Source of the DNA: Epiperipatus broadwayi
Lineage: Eukaryota > Onychophora > Udeonychophora > Euonychophora > Peripatidae
DNA: 64,000 nt
Direction: 5' to 3'
Assembly: GCA_028023455.1 (NCBI GenBank)
Contig: JAQFVV010012420.1
Location: forward strand, 8,451,194 to 8,515,193
Both the position numbers and the translations under genes were made by a program. Below are positions 23,384 through 35,619 of this stretch, one piece after another (the first letter of the stretch is position 1; the number at the start of each line of letters is the position of its first letter). Under the pieces are notes generated by a model. The model was not told the origin of the DNA and did no database searches. It saw nothing but the letters and a program-made list of their open reading frames with translations.

Positions 23384-23652
23384 TATTAGTGATTAAGCCA
23401 ATGCACTTTAAAGATAAATTATAAATGAATACTCAATTTTTCCAGACACGAGATATAGTATTTTAGAAAGAATGGAATGACACCACCCATTCTTTCAACC
23501 CAAACATTTATGTATGGGCAAATCTTAAGTGTGTGGAAATAAGAGCATGACGGTGTTACACGATCACTTTAAATTACATTTGTTATGTTTGAATGAATGA
23601 CACTTGTGAAATCTTTAAAGCGCATGTGCATTGGCTTAATCACTAATATTAC
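23384..23652. mobile_element. MITE-like element with inverted ends
   Basis: ATTAGTGATTAAGCCAATGC at about 23385 is repeated inverted at 23626-23648 (GCATTGGCTTAATCACTAAT). The interior is about 220 bp and G+C-richer. The following bases ACATAGCGCTATA (about 23668) resemble the flank of the palindrome at 725-864. Confidence 0.65.
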
Positions 23653-23699
23653 TATTACATAAAAAACATAGCGCTATATAAAATAATATCTCATTACCA

Positions 23700-25760
23700 T
23701 GATTATTGTAAAAGTAAAATATCTGTATTTCTAAACATACACAGCATATACAATAATGCATCTGCTTAACACACATATAAAAGCTGAGGTCTTTATCATG
23801 TAATATTAGATATATTTTCTTTAATGATTATATAAATAAATAAATAAATCATAAGACCATGACAAGTAAAGTTTTCTTTACCAATCTTAAAAAATAAAAA
23901 GATTTTCTCAATTTCATGCAATAACATTTGTTTTATGTATTTCAAAAATTGATATTTGTAAATATGTATTTTTCCTTACACTTATTTCAAATACAATAAA
24001 TAATATACAAGTATAAAACCATTAAATGTATTTACTTATTCTTGATCTTTTTTTACAACTTACATAGATATTCAAATGTGTGTATAAAATCAATGAAAAC
24101 AAATTTTTTTATCATTAGTACTTTTTTAAATTTTTTTTTTTTTAAGATTTATAATCATTAAAAAAAATAAAACATTACTCTCAAACACTATCCTTAGAAT
24201 TTCAATAAATTTAATTATTTATCAATAATATTTTGAAATAAAAAAATTATTAATAAAAGAATATTATCGTTAAATTACTTTAAACTATCATAACAAGTAC
24301 TATTTAAAAAATTGTTTAGTCCATTTTTATGATATAATGTTTATTTTCTTTAGGCCCTTTTTGTGATCTGATAAGGTTATGATGGCATTGTTTGTTGATT
24401 GAATTACAATTATTTCATGCATTGTTTCCATAATAGAATAATTATTAAACGAATTAATTATAACAAAAGAGAGAGAGAGAGAGAGAGATTTCAAGCAAAC
24501 CTATTTTTCCAGTTCCTTAATCTAATCAATGAGAGAGAAATAAAATTTCTCCTCTTTCTTCATTTTCTTCAAAAATTCATTTTGTTCATAATTTTTAAAA
24601 AATAAGTGTTAAATGTGTTCTTATTTTATTATCAATTTTGGAGACAAACCTTTATGCTATTATTACAATACAAGAATCTAAATTGTTCTTCCATATTTTC
24701 CTTTCCTGCCATACTCACATCAATAATATTTGTATAAAAAATAAATCATAATTTAATAAATAAGATTCTTTTAACCTTTATACAAATGTATGCCATATTA
24801 ATGTTTTATGCATTTGGTTGAAGATACAATTTTCACAATAATATTTGAATACATAATAATAATAAATATTATATGTCTTATAAAGCTGAGAAAATAAAAA
24901 GAATTTAAATAGCTCTAAAGTTATTCATAAATTGTAAAAGTATAGAAGTTTTAAAATAGTACTCTATTCTTTTTTATTAATTTTAAATTTTTCTATATAA
25001 CCCCGTAATTAAAATGACATTTACAACTTATGAATTACATAACTTCTTTAATAAATATCAGAGCATCTTTCTATTTCATTTTTAATCCAAAATATAAAAT
25101 GAAGTCACCCATTTAGAGAAGTTTATCTTTTTTCATAAAATAAATAAAAAAAGGTAATTGAGTGGTTTTATTGCATGTGAGTTCATGAAAAATTCAAATA
25201 CCGGAAATGCCCGAACTTGAATTAATCAGAGAACTGAACACTCCACAGTCTAACACTTAACCCCTGCATTAAACCATTAGTGAATTATGTAATAATTTGT
25301 TTTAAATATTTATTTAATAAGAATATTGATATATTATAATTTGAAAGAGCAAATATATGTCACTAAATAAATCTGAAGAATTTATATACATGTGCACACC
25401 GATATATATTCGCGTGCGCAGATATACACTCATACGTATATATATGTATAAACAAATACATTTATTTCTCTACGCAGCTACTTTAATATTTCAATCAGAT
25501 TTGTTTTTATAAGAACTTGTAGCAAAATATATATTTCCCCAAAATTTAAATGTTAAAAAATCATTTCCTTATCTGATAATATAATAAATTCCTATAAGTT
25601 GAAATTCTTTTTTAAAAAATATTTTTTTAATCAATCAATTTAGAACCAAACTAATATTTTGAAATGTCATTAATTCTACCACTTATTTAAGGTTAAATAA
25701 TCTTTTAATCTACCTGTGATTTTTTTCTGTTTTAAAACAATGATATTAAATAGTCAAAAT
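23700..25760. other. Intron sequence without recognised gene
   Basis: AT-rich with poly-A/T runs and a (GA)n run at 24469-24488. Nothing else recognised. Confidence 0.5.
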
Positions 25761-25764
25761 AAGA

Positions 25765-25965
25765 GTCATAGATCAATTCATAGATCACATGACCTATCTC
25801 TTAAGCTTGTAAGTTATAAACAGTGAGGATTGCCAATTCCTCTACAAGCTTTATGATAAATGCTTAGCCAGAGCCAGCACTTAAAATATCTCTGTCAGAA
25901 ACCCCTCCCCAAACCCCTGACCATGGTTTCGTGCTTTGGCACTCCTCAGAGAGGTGTTTTGAAAT
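25765..25965 (-). mobile_element. Solitary hammerhead-bearing element, relative of HH-C
   Basis: About 200 bp. Shares with HH-C the order AGTCATA, TCACATGAC, AAGCTTGTA and ends at a well-formed hammerhead (25911-25957). Probably a single, truncated monomer. Confidence 0.6.
25911..25957 (-). ncRNA. Hammerhead ribozyme, type I, minimal stem III (best in window)
   Basis: Minus strand, 5' to 3': stem I strand ACCUCU, core CUGAGGA, stem II GUGC/GCAC closed by CAAA, then GAA, stem III ACC/GGU with a 2-base AU loop, cleavage base C (complement of 25919), stem I strand AGGGGU. All invariant positions of the consensus (CUGANGA ... GAAA ... NUH) are present, and stem I pairs over 6 bp with one G-U. 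This is the short stem III layout known from Penelope-like elements and animal retrozymes. Alternative: none I find convincing; activity untested. Confidence 0.8.
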
Positions 25966-28560
25966 AAATTATCCAAATAAAATTATTTCAAAACATCTAA
26001 TACCTGTATGTAACGGAACAATACTTTGGTAACTTTTCCTGCAGAAAGATTAATTTTTTGTAAAATATAGATATTAAAAATTAGTTGCTTTTGCAAATTA
26101 TTTCTTAAGATAGTAAAGTTGGAATAGTAGGAATATGAAATGACAGATTTTGTATATCTTATATCATTTTAGAAAGAAAATTTATTCTTATAGATTTACA
26201 TTGTTGACGATAAAGCATATTAATGTTATTTATAAATGTAAAACTTATCTATATCCTAGAAACTAAAGTTTAATAAACAAAAAATGAATATTATTACATT
26301 ATTCTATTGATCAATGAAGTAACAGTTTTATGTTCAAAAATTAATTATGTGTTTCACATGAAATTCATTGAATATTAGAAACTGCTAAAACAAGTCATAA
26401 TTTTGAGCTAGATATCATTGAAATAAAAAAATTGTTTTCATGGTTGTGTTCTTACATATATATGTGCATGTGCATGTGGGTGTAATAATTGTATTTAGAA
26501 TTTTCAAAGTATATTAATTAATACGATGCCTTCTAGTATCAAAGTAATTAATATCGTAAATTAAAAACTCAGTGAGTAATAAATGAATATGTTTATATCT
26601 TTATGCTTTCATGCCAAGATTCTTAAGACTGGCTTATATATATAAAAAGTTAAGTAAAGAGAAGAGTGGTATCATCCTTTTCTTATCAAAATCTCTGTCA
26701 TGTGTCAAGGCCTGATCGCTCTTCAGATCGCTGTTTAACATCTGATTGGCTGTCTGAAAAACAACAGTAGGTGCATGTGAAAGACTAGCAACCTTTCAAT
26801 TTATTACTAATCTAAATTGCAAATGAAACCATTATCTTTGCTTAGCCAAGGTTTTATATAGGTGTATATTATTAGATAATGATAGTTTCTTAAGGTGAAT
26901 AGCGAATCAGACAGAGACCTTCTCATAGCCTCATTGGAATTGGTTTATAATTTAAATTTATAAGACTGAGTTTTAACTAATTTTAATAACTTTGAAAATA
27001 ATCAAATAAATATCAAATATATGAATATTAAAGTATACAGCATTAAAAATACTTAATAAATTGTAAGTCAATTGTAATAAGGCTATGAAGATATGTTTAT
27101 GATTTAATTTTCATCCTAATAAAATATTATTGTTTAATTTACAACCATATAAAATCTTGGACAGTAGGCAAAAGTGAATTCATTTTTCATTTGAATGTAG
27201 ATTGCTTTGATACTAGATATGTTTTACAAATACAGATAGTGCTTTGAAGTTTAATAATAAGCAAATGAACATATAAATTTTTCATGTAAATAATTAATAA
27301 ATATGTTCAGAGTTTATTCAAAGATAAAATGATATCCCAAGTAAATTTTGGCAAAAATCTATTGCTAATTACTAGAGCAAGTTGTTTAGCTTGGGATTGT
27401 CAATTTTCTATTGGTGGTTACCTAATAGAATAATTGCTGAGCATATTTTTCTAGTTATTTACATTAAAATTTTTCTACATTCATATGTTTATATTTCTAT
27501 TAATCTATGAAAATATTTAATTTAAACATTCAAATTATTATTATTATTGTATAATTTTATATTTTGGTTATTGTTTGCAAGGTTGTTGTAGTGAATAAAA
27601 TCTGATTTAATATTCTGTCTAATAAAGTATCTTTATTTAATCTAAATTTATTTAAGATTTTGGATAAGCAGATGAAAGTAGATTCATTTTTGTTAGCAGC
27701 ATAAACCACTTTGAACTAGATGGCATTATGTTAATATAGCTTTGAAATTTATCCAAAATAGTTACTATATATTACTTTTTGCTACATTCAATGTTATTTA
27801 TTTAAACATATAATTCAAGATACTGGGAAAATGTAAACAACTACCACAATGTATTTCACTTGAATCAAACTTACCTTGTTTATTATTTATCCAAGAATAT
27901 CATGTACATGTGTGTAATGCATAATAAACTAAATATGCCAATAACTAAATTGGCTATGATGTATTTAAATTCCACATCACTAAGTAATGTTTACATAAAC
28001 CAAATCTCAACAATTATTATCAAAGTTAATAACATTAAAATAAAAAATGAAAAATCTATGTTCCATCTCTATCTAAATAGTTAACTAGACAGCAAATTAG
28101 GCAATGATAAATAATGAGCTGAATTTACAAGTCAGTTGAAAAGTTAAAAAATTTTATAAGGCAGAGTTAATATGAATTCAATTTTAATATTTTTTTATTT
28201 TAATATTTCCCAACTAATTATACGTTTGGCCCCTTATTACTTAATTTATAATCTATTTAACAGAGATTTTCTATTTTAATGTTATTAGCTTTATTAATGA
28301 TTGATAAAATTTGGCTGGAGAGTGTAAACATTGTTTGTTGATGAGTGATTGGTTTGTATGATAGCTAATTTAAATATTTGGGACATTTGATTTATTATAT
28401 ATACTTATTATAGTAGTGAAGTGTATTTTCAAACTTTTATAATGAATAAATATTAATGCTATCTTGTTTGAATGTTTTCCTGAAGGTTTGTAATGATGAT
28501 GTTCTAGCTATATTTTTATATTGGACTATTTCCATCATCTTGGTTAAAGGATTACCTTAA
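25966..28560. other. Intron sequence without recognised gene
   Basis: AT-rich; a G+C-richer patch at 26660-26800 of unknown origin. A 74-codon frame at 27860-28084 has no recognised protein. Confidence 0.5.
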
Positions 28561-28574
28561 AATTCAATAATCAA

Positions 28575-28770
28575 GAATCTAAGGACCCAGGTTCAAATCC
28601 CATGCTAATACTGTGACTGGTAAGGCCAGCAACACCTGAAGAAGAGGAGAGAAAAATACTTCTCGAAACATTGTGTATATACTAACCTGTATGCTGTGAT
28701 ATTATTTACAGTTGGTGCATATACTAACCTGTTTGCTGTGATATTACTAACAGTTGAATGTATTTGGAAT
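28575..28770 (+). mobile_element. SINE-like repeat with B-box-like head and hammerhead-like core
   Basis: CAGGTTCAAATCCC (about 28589) matches a Pol III B box. It is followed by a CUGAAGA...CUCGAAAC stretch (28636-28677) and a twice-repeated block of about 43 bp containing ATACTAACCTG.TGCTGTGA (about 28678 and 28722). Non-coding. Confidence 0.5.
28636..28677 (+). ncRNA. Hammerhead-like motif, weak
   Basis: CUGAAGA, one extra A, stem II GAGGAG/CUUCUC (6 bp with one G-U), GAA and ACA/UGU with A as possible cleavage base. No stem I pairing found, so probably inactive or coincidental. Confidence 0.3.
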
Positions 28771-29380
28771 ATTTAAATAAAATTAAACTTTTCTAAAGAC
28801 ATTCAACACACATATTAGATTATGGAAATAGTTCAATATAAAAATACAACTAATTTGAAGTTTCATTAAGTTTTCAGTTGATTTGTGAATTCAGTTCGTA
28901 ATTTATAATTGACTAATTTATTGTTTATTTAATAGAATAGATGGAAATGGAAAATGGGCTTTCCATTTTCTAGTTTTCTTTATTTAGTTATGATAATGCT
29001 TGTTAAAATTTGCATGGAAAGTGTAAATATTATTTGGTAAAATGATGTAATTTTAACACATATGTATATATGTGTTTTGCATATATATATATATATATAT
29101 ATAATGCAAAAAAAAAAACACCACGTGTATGAAAATAATTAAGCATCATTAGAAATAATGCTAATTTTTACATTTTAAAAACATTGGTGATCTGATCAGA
29201 CAAACAACACACAACTATTTCAAGTGTTTAACTAACCAAGTTTCTTCAATTGCACCAGCTTCTTTATTATTAACTACTTCTATCTATAAAAAAATTTAAA
29301 TGTATGCCTACCTAAATAGTATGTGTATTTTTTAAAATTAAATTGCTAACAGATTGCTTTGTGTATGTGTGATTTTAATA
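28771..29380. other. Intron sequence upstream of exon d
   Basis: Holds a (TA)n at 29084-29103 and poly-A. No gene seen. Confidence 0.4.
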
Positions 29381-29383
29381 TAG

Positions 29384-29465
29384 GAGTTGACTTCCAAGTA
29401 AAAACAATGGATTTAGATGGAAAAATCGTATCACTACAACTTTGGGATACTGCCGGACAAGAAAG
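29384..29465 (+). CDS. RASEF: RASEF-like exon d: switch I to G3 (WDTAGQER)
   Basis: An 82-nt exon between acceptor TAATATAG and donor GTAGTA. It encodes [20 protein letters not shown] then DTAGQE and two bases of Arg. DTAGQER is the G3/switch II motif, whose Gln activates the hydrolytic water in active GTPases; it is intact here, so the enzyme is predicted to be hydrolysis-competent. It lies 17.5 kb from the previous exon, the largest intron in the window. Gly and Arg codons split across both junctions are restored exactly, which is strong evidence for the model. Confidence 0.93.
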
Positions 29466-29728
29466 GTAGTATAATTCTTACATAATAAAATAATAATAAT
29501 TTGTTTTCATATAAACAGAATAAAAAATTTTTTCCCTCTGTTCTGTTACATTATTTGTAACTTTTATACAGCATGGTTCTTTCTACTCCTGAATCTGCAT
29601 GCAAATTGATAGGAAACTCAATTTACATTAATCAAAAACAATGTTTATCTAAAAAAATTATTAATACTTTAAACAAAAACAGATTGTAGAATTTAAAATC
29701 AAAGTATAATATACAAAAAGAAAGGTAT

Positions 29729-30707
29729 TTACATATTAGTCCAGTGGTGATATTTCACACATGTATTAGTCTGGCAATAACTTTCTAACTATCATCTCAT
29801 AAAATGACATCTGCATAGGATCTTCTGACAAACATAATTCATCAATTTTGACAAATAATGACAAGTAACTTTATTTAGTACCAAATGGTGACCTATAACT
29901 TTATTTAATGGAAATAAATACATATTTACATTTTGAATTGAATTGTTATCTGTAATAATGATTATAACTGATCTTATTTCATATAAAGTAACAACCTAGA
30001 ACTTTATTTACTGGTAATAAACAATTACATATTTACATTTTTTTGATTGTATTTTTTTTTACAAGAAATGATGTTGCAACTACTAAACTTTTAGCAATAT
30101 ACATTTATTCCTGTAAAAAAAAGCAAAAGATGTTTTTTTCTTACAAATCACTGGGGCAGGCTGAAGTTTTTTATGTCCTGCAAAAGACAAATAAAAGACT
30201 AGCTATGATTTATATGAAAACGTTTTATCTGGAAACTGTCAGTCATCACTTTTGTAGGATTTTGCAATTTTTTTTCAGAATAACATGCTACATGCACAAA
30301 CGTCTCTCGGATAGTTATGCCAGTGAATGACCATCTTTGGAAAGTAGGGGATGAATGCATTGTCCTCAGCAGCAGCAGTTTCCAAATTTTAATCATTTTG
30401 TTGGATAAAAAGTCATTTTAAAAATTCACTCAGTAGGAAATAAAGCTGGACAGTACATCATGTGAACACCTTTCTCTCACCTGATAATTGATTTGTCATT
30501 CTAACATTTTTTTTATGACATCATAGCAAATCATAAAATTAGCAACAAATCCAATATTTTCACTAACAACTTTTTCCTGATCAGAATATTATCTAATATT
30601 CACTTAACAAGTTAATTTTTTTAGAAAATTAAAAATGCATTCAATTTGGCTTTATATACCAATTTATTTGTGGTAGTGACTTTCATCCCCAGTGGACTAA
30701 TATGTAA
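29729..30707. mobile_element. Non-autonomous TIR element of about 0.98 kb
   Basis: TACATATTAGTCCAGTGGTG at about 29730 is matched inverted at 30685-30707 (CATCCCCAGTGGACTAATAT). Inside is a duplicated block around CTTTATTTA.TGG.AATAAA (29890 and 30000) and frames of 95 codons (30043-30330, plus) and 65 codons (minus) without recognised protein. The superfamily is not clear from the termini. Confidence 0.6.
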
Positions 30708-31054
30708 CTATAAAAAAAAACTGTTTCTAAAAATAATTTGCATTTGTTAAAATTAGTTTTAATAAAGAAAAAGTTTTTTTTTTTTTTACTTAATCCAATT
30801 ATAAATGAATAACAAAATTTTGTAATTACTATCAATTACAAAATGAAAACCAGTTTTAGTTGTTGTTTTTTTCAAAATCAGAATTAAATTAAATATTAAT
30901 ATGCTTGATTTTAAATAATTTATAATACATTTAAATATCAAAATTATTTTTTAACCATTAATCTGTTATTCCAGTGTGTATGTTTTAAATAAATGTGTAT
31001 AACTTTAATATTTAAATATAAGTATACTATATATACTTAAGATAGATGTAATTA

Positions 31055-31184
31055 GAGGGGATTTGAACCCAGCCTTCACTCCATCTTATACAATCAATAC
31101 ACATGGCCACATGCATATGAAAAAGATAAATTATCTCAAATATATGATATATGATGATCCGGACCAACTGATAAATGCTGGTTC

Positions 31185-31218
<34 letters not shown>

Positions 31219-31238
31219 GAACCAGCATTTATCATCTT

Positions 31239-31276
<38 letters not shown>

Positions 31277-31390
31277 AAGATCATTTATCTTTTTCACATG
31301 TATGTGGTCATGTGTATTAATTGTATAAGATAGAGTGGATAACTAAAGGGAACTTAAATGTCTGGATTCAAATCCTCTCTAATTATATCT
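31055..31390. mobile_element. HH-A fold-back element with (TA)n centre
   Basis: Outer ends GGGGATTTGAACCCAGCCTT (31059) and its inverted relative near 31370-31385 face each other, with repeats of AATGAACCAGCATTTATCA (about 31160-31235) and two (TA)n runs (31187-31216; 31240-31276) between. The hammerhead core is reduced to CUGAUAAAUGCUGG without GAAA. Confidence 0.75.
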
Positions 31391-32695
31391 ATAACTTTTA
31401 TTTGTGTTTGTTTCTAGTTTTCCTTTTAAATTTTATATTCATATGCACACCTACACATTACTATGTTATGTGTGTCATAAGACATTTCTGTCTCAGCATG
31501 TATATATATATAATACTTACCATTTTTATATGTATAATATACACATACATAAAGATTTTAGTATAAAAACTTTAAAAAATAATATAAATATTTATACTAT
31601 ATTGAGGGGACATATTTATATATACTTTACTTAGTGTGAATTCATTCAGGCATTCATTGAAGCAATAAAAATAATAAAAAAACTCACTACTATATTTTTA
31701 TTTTTAAAACAAAGTAAATAGCAAAATGTTTGACTTTGCTTTGGGCATTTTTTTTTATTTTTAATATTTTTATTCTTATAGAAACATAAAAATCGTCTTG
31801 TTAACAAGAAATTAGAATATCTTTAATTAGTTTCATGTTTTAAGTCAATATCAACTTTTAATATGTTTTAAATTTTGTAAGATCTTTAACATTACATTCA
31901 GAAAATATTTTATTATACAAAATATTGCTTATAAAATTTGGAAAGAATAATGAAAGAAGAATAAAATATATTTCATTTCAAAATAAACTAAAGAAATTTT
32001 ATTAATATATGTATAATAATGCTCCAAAATGACTAATAGTATATTGTAAAATTTATTTATAAATATTTTCTTTTTTAATGTAATTGCATACAGCAAAAAG
32101 ACAAAAAATAAAAACTCAAATATCATAAAGTTTGTGAATTTTAATGTTTTTTTTTTTGTTTTTTATTTACATTTTTGTTTGTTATATTTTTCATTGGATA
32201 GTGTATAATTGAAGCCATGCAGTTAGTTGCAACATAATTTATTAATCCACTGCATATATATGAATGAACCATGTTAATTTCTTAAACAAATTACAATTTT
32301 CATCTATTTCAATATTTATAGGCTCCATAAATATATAAGCAACACATGTATCCTACTACAAATGGAATTCCATTTAAAAACTTTTTAATGAATAAATTCA
32401 AGCTTATTTTAATTAAACTCACAAGATAAATGCACACTCCAAACATTAATTCTATTAGAATACCAACCAATTCTTAAGCTTCCTCTCTTTCTCCTGAAAT
32501 ATTTGATACTACCAAAATACTTAATAAATTTGATGATATTATTGGCTTTCACTTGAGTAAATAACTTCCATTGGTATACGAATATTAATTTATTTTTTTT
32601 ATTTAAGTTTATATAACTTAGATTATATTCTAAACAACAGTAACAAAAAAAATAATTTGATTAAAATTAGAATAATGAGTGATTCCTGTGGATTA
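31391..32695. other. Intron sequence without recognised gene
   Basis: AT-rich; several low-complexity frames. Nothing recognised. Confidence 0.5.
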
Positions 32696-32699
32696 ACTA

Positions 32700-33305
32700 A
32701 TGTTTATTAATGAACAAGCTTCAATCTTCTCCATTCTCCAACTCTTCAGCTAAGCATATCTTTGCAAACCTGAGGATAGATCACTCAAAGCTCTTGTTGG
32801 AAACCAATATTATTGTCACATCCATGTTGACCATAAGTCAATCTGATGCCTCAGATCTTAATTTGTCCACTTAATTAATTAATTGTATTCTGCTCATCCC
32901 TTTTCTGTATAATTAAGTGGACATGTTATGGTTCTATGTGTGAGAGGTCAGACTGATTTAAGGTCAACATGGATATGACTGTTATATTGCTATCAACAGG
33001 GCATTGACCATTCCATCCTCAGATTTTCAATGATATGAATGGCTGAATAGTTGGAGACTTGAGAAGATTGAAGCTTGTCCATTAAAGTTTAGAGATTTTC
33101 TACCTTAATATAAACTGAGCATTGACTGTATATATGTGTGGTATATGGTGATCTGGACCAACTGATGAGTTCTGGTTCAGCATAAAATACATATATTGGA
33201 GATCATTTATCATTTTCATATGTATGTGGTCATGTGTATTAGTTGTATAACATGGATTGGATAGCTGTAGAGAATTTGAATGTCTATGTTTCAGTCCCTT
33301 ATAAG
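32700..33305. mobile_element. HH-A element, asymmetric inverted pair
   Basis: A truncated minus half (32705-32905) meets a full plus copy (32905-33305) in a TAATTAA-rich turn. Shared landmarks: TCCATGTTGACC, TCCATTAAAGTTTAGAGAT, hammerhead at 33150-33204. Confidence 0.8.
33150..33204 (+). ncRNA. Hammerhead motif, HH-A, core changed
   Basis: Outer GATC/GATC pair, CCAA/UUGG, CUGAUGA, stem II CUG/CAG with G-U flanks, then AAAA in place of GAAA (G12 lost), stem III AUAC/AUAU. Predicted inactive. Confidence 0.45.
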
Positions 33306-33306
33306 T

Positions 33307-33327
<21 letters not shown>
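33307..33327. repeat. (AC)n microsatellite
   Basis: About ten AC units. Confidence 0.95.
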
Positions 33328-33338
<11 letters not shown>

Positions 33339-33429
33339 GAAAATCCCAGTGCTTAATGCTAACCTGCAATAAATATTCAAATATTAAATCACCCCACATG
33401 GTTAACTACCCTCTCTGAAATAAATATAA

Positions 33430-35156
33430 TGTAACAATGTGTATATATACATGCTACATAAGTATGTGTTACAAGTTACATGATATTAAAAATAAAATAA
33501 GGAAAATAAAATTATATTTCAATATTAAATTTTTCAGGAACTAAAAGATTAAAAGAAAAAGTAAATAAATAAATAAATTTGGGATTAAGTGAATTTCTTT
33601 TCTTTTGTGTAATAAAATTTAATATATAATTGAAAACAAATTTGTACAGGATGTAATCAGTTTCTGGACATAAATTCCAGACTTATTAAATAACAATAGT
33701 CATTAATTTTCTATGTAATTAAAAATATAAGTTAATTAAAAATATAACTAATTTGAAGAAAAAAATAAAGATCAAATGAATTAATAGCATAGGTAAGTTC
33801 TTATTTGAGCAGTGGGTGGAGTCGAAGAGTATAAATGCTGCAAACATCTATTGTCCAAAAGCAGAACAGCAGCAGGAGCAGAAGAAACAAAAATCAAGAA
33901 AGAAAAAGAGAAAGAAAGTCAGTGAGTTTTACAAGAATAGTTGATCAAAGAGTTTACAGAGAATCTATTGAGTTAAAGTGACCAGAGAGTTGAGAAAGAT
34001 CAGTTGGCAGTCCACTGAAGAGTACATAAACCTGCTAAAAATGATTGAATCCAGAAATATAAATCAACCTTTATATGGTCATGTTGAGAGAAAATGCATT
34101 GTTAGACCAAGCTGAGTGTTTGTCATTTTCCACCACCCATCTCTGAAACACCAATAACCAGATGCAGTAATAATATCTCTGACTTGCCTTTGCTGATGTT
34201 TTACCTGCCACACCAATTCTACAGAACCAGACTTCACAGTAACCAGGAAGAAGCATCCAGCTTCTACCAATAGATCTCCATGATAAATCTGATAGGATCA
34301 CAAGACAGGGGTGATCACTCAGATACTGTATTGAAATTTAGGTAAATATGTTTAGACATCATTGGTAAAACTTCTAAATTTTATTTCCATGTGCGAACTT
34401 ATAAATTTTATTTTTAGATAGAACTTTTAAATGCCATTTTAAGTGTTAATTTTTAATTATATGTAAATAAGTGAATGATTGTTAAAATATTGTAGGTTTA
34501 ATAAGTGTTCATATTTGTTAAACCTTAAGCATCACATGATCACATCTCCTATACTACACATAAATTGTTGATAAATAAAAAAAAAACTCTCCATACATTT
34601 TCCTTTCTAAAAAGAGATAGAAATTGTAGGGGGGTGGTTTTTTTTTTTGTTCATATTTATGTTTTAAACGTTTAAATATTCCTTATATGTTTTTTTACCT
34701 TTTAATAAATAAATATATGTAAATTATTGGTATGGTTTAAGTTTCTCTCTTCATTTACCTATGGGTTTAAATCAGTAATTTTATTTAGATAGTCTGTGTT
34801 ACATCAGTCTCATGTATTAATAGTTAGACAAAGGCTATGAGCTTGAAGCAGGTTAATGTCATCTTCTGAGTCCAGTCAAAGACTGGATGGCATCCATAGG
34901 GTTAAAACTCATTATAAATATCCCCATGAGAAGTTCTTGCAATCATGAATGGTGTACCTCAGTCTAGAAAAGTGACCATTGTTTTAATATTTTTTATTAA
35001 ATCTCAGTCTGACTGGGGGTATGGTTAATATGTAACTATTGATAATATTTACTCCTCTGCTTCAGTAACATAGTCTATATAAGATTAATAAGAGCTAATA
35101 AATAAAAAGTATAATAGCATTAGAATAAATTATAAAGGAGGGTAAATCCCATTACA
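33430..35156 (+). repeat. 5' LTR
   Basis: Aligns with 37936-39558. Landmarks: AATAGCATAGGTAAG, GAGTATAAATGCTGCAAA (TATA-like promoter context at about 33829), a CAG-rich stretch at 33862-33880, GATGTTTTACCTGCCACACC. Ends CCCATTACA. Confidence 0.85.
34517..34647 (-). mobile_element. HH-B fragment inserted in the 5' LTR, flanked by an 11-bp duplication
   Basis: TGTTCATATTT occurs at 34506-34516 and 34648-34658. The 3' LTR has it once and lacks the 131 bp between. The insert contains AGCATCACATGATCAC and AAACTCTCCATAC in the same order as the HH-B monomer at 45430-45500. It ends in a T run. It therefore arrived after the LTR element. Confidence 0.8.
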
Positions 35157-35158
35157 AA

Positions 35159-35183
35159 TGTTGCCCAACATGAGAGCTTGAAC
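35159..35183 (+). other. Primer-binding-site-like sequence
   Basis: Directly after the 5' LTR: TTGCCCAACATGAGAGC then TTGAAC. It resembles the CGCCCAACGTGGGGCTCGAAC tRNA-primer site of many Gypsy-type elements with CpG-to-TpG/CpA decay. Confidence 0.6.
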
Positions 35184-35619
35184 ATTCATTCTAATTTTTA
35201 AAAATGTGTAATATAAATAACCGTCTCATAGAAATAAAGAAATATAATAATTAAAGTAAAATGAATAAATTTATGGGAGATGAGCGAGAGGAGAGAACGG
35301 ACAACACTAATAATAATAATTTTATATGTTGAAAGAAAGATGTTAAAATAAAAAAGGAAAGGATATATATATAAGTAATTGATATAAATAAATAAATAAG
35401 TTTGGATAGGCACTGGTAAAAGTTAGAAATCTGCAGGCAAATGGTGGCGGGGAAAATTGGACAAACACGCATATTTTGTATAATTATAAATTAAAGCAAT
35501 GAATAATTTAGTAAAGTGATAATAGATTGTAAAAAGATAATAATAATAAAATTTTAATTAAATAAAAAAAAGTTTTTTTTTTTTAGAAATCATAAATAAT
35601 TACAAGAAAAAGGGCTAAA

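Noticed and set aside
30043-30396. Overlapping frames as a piggyBac-like transposase
   Set aside because: Only scattered weak resemblance; no catalytic Asp motif and no TTAA-type ends.
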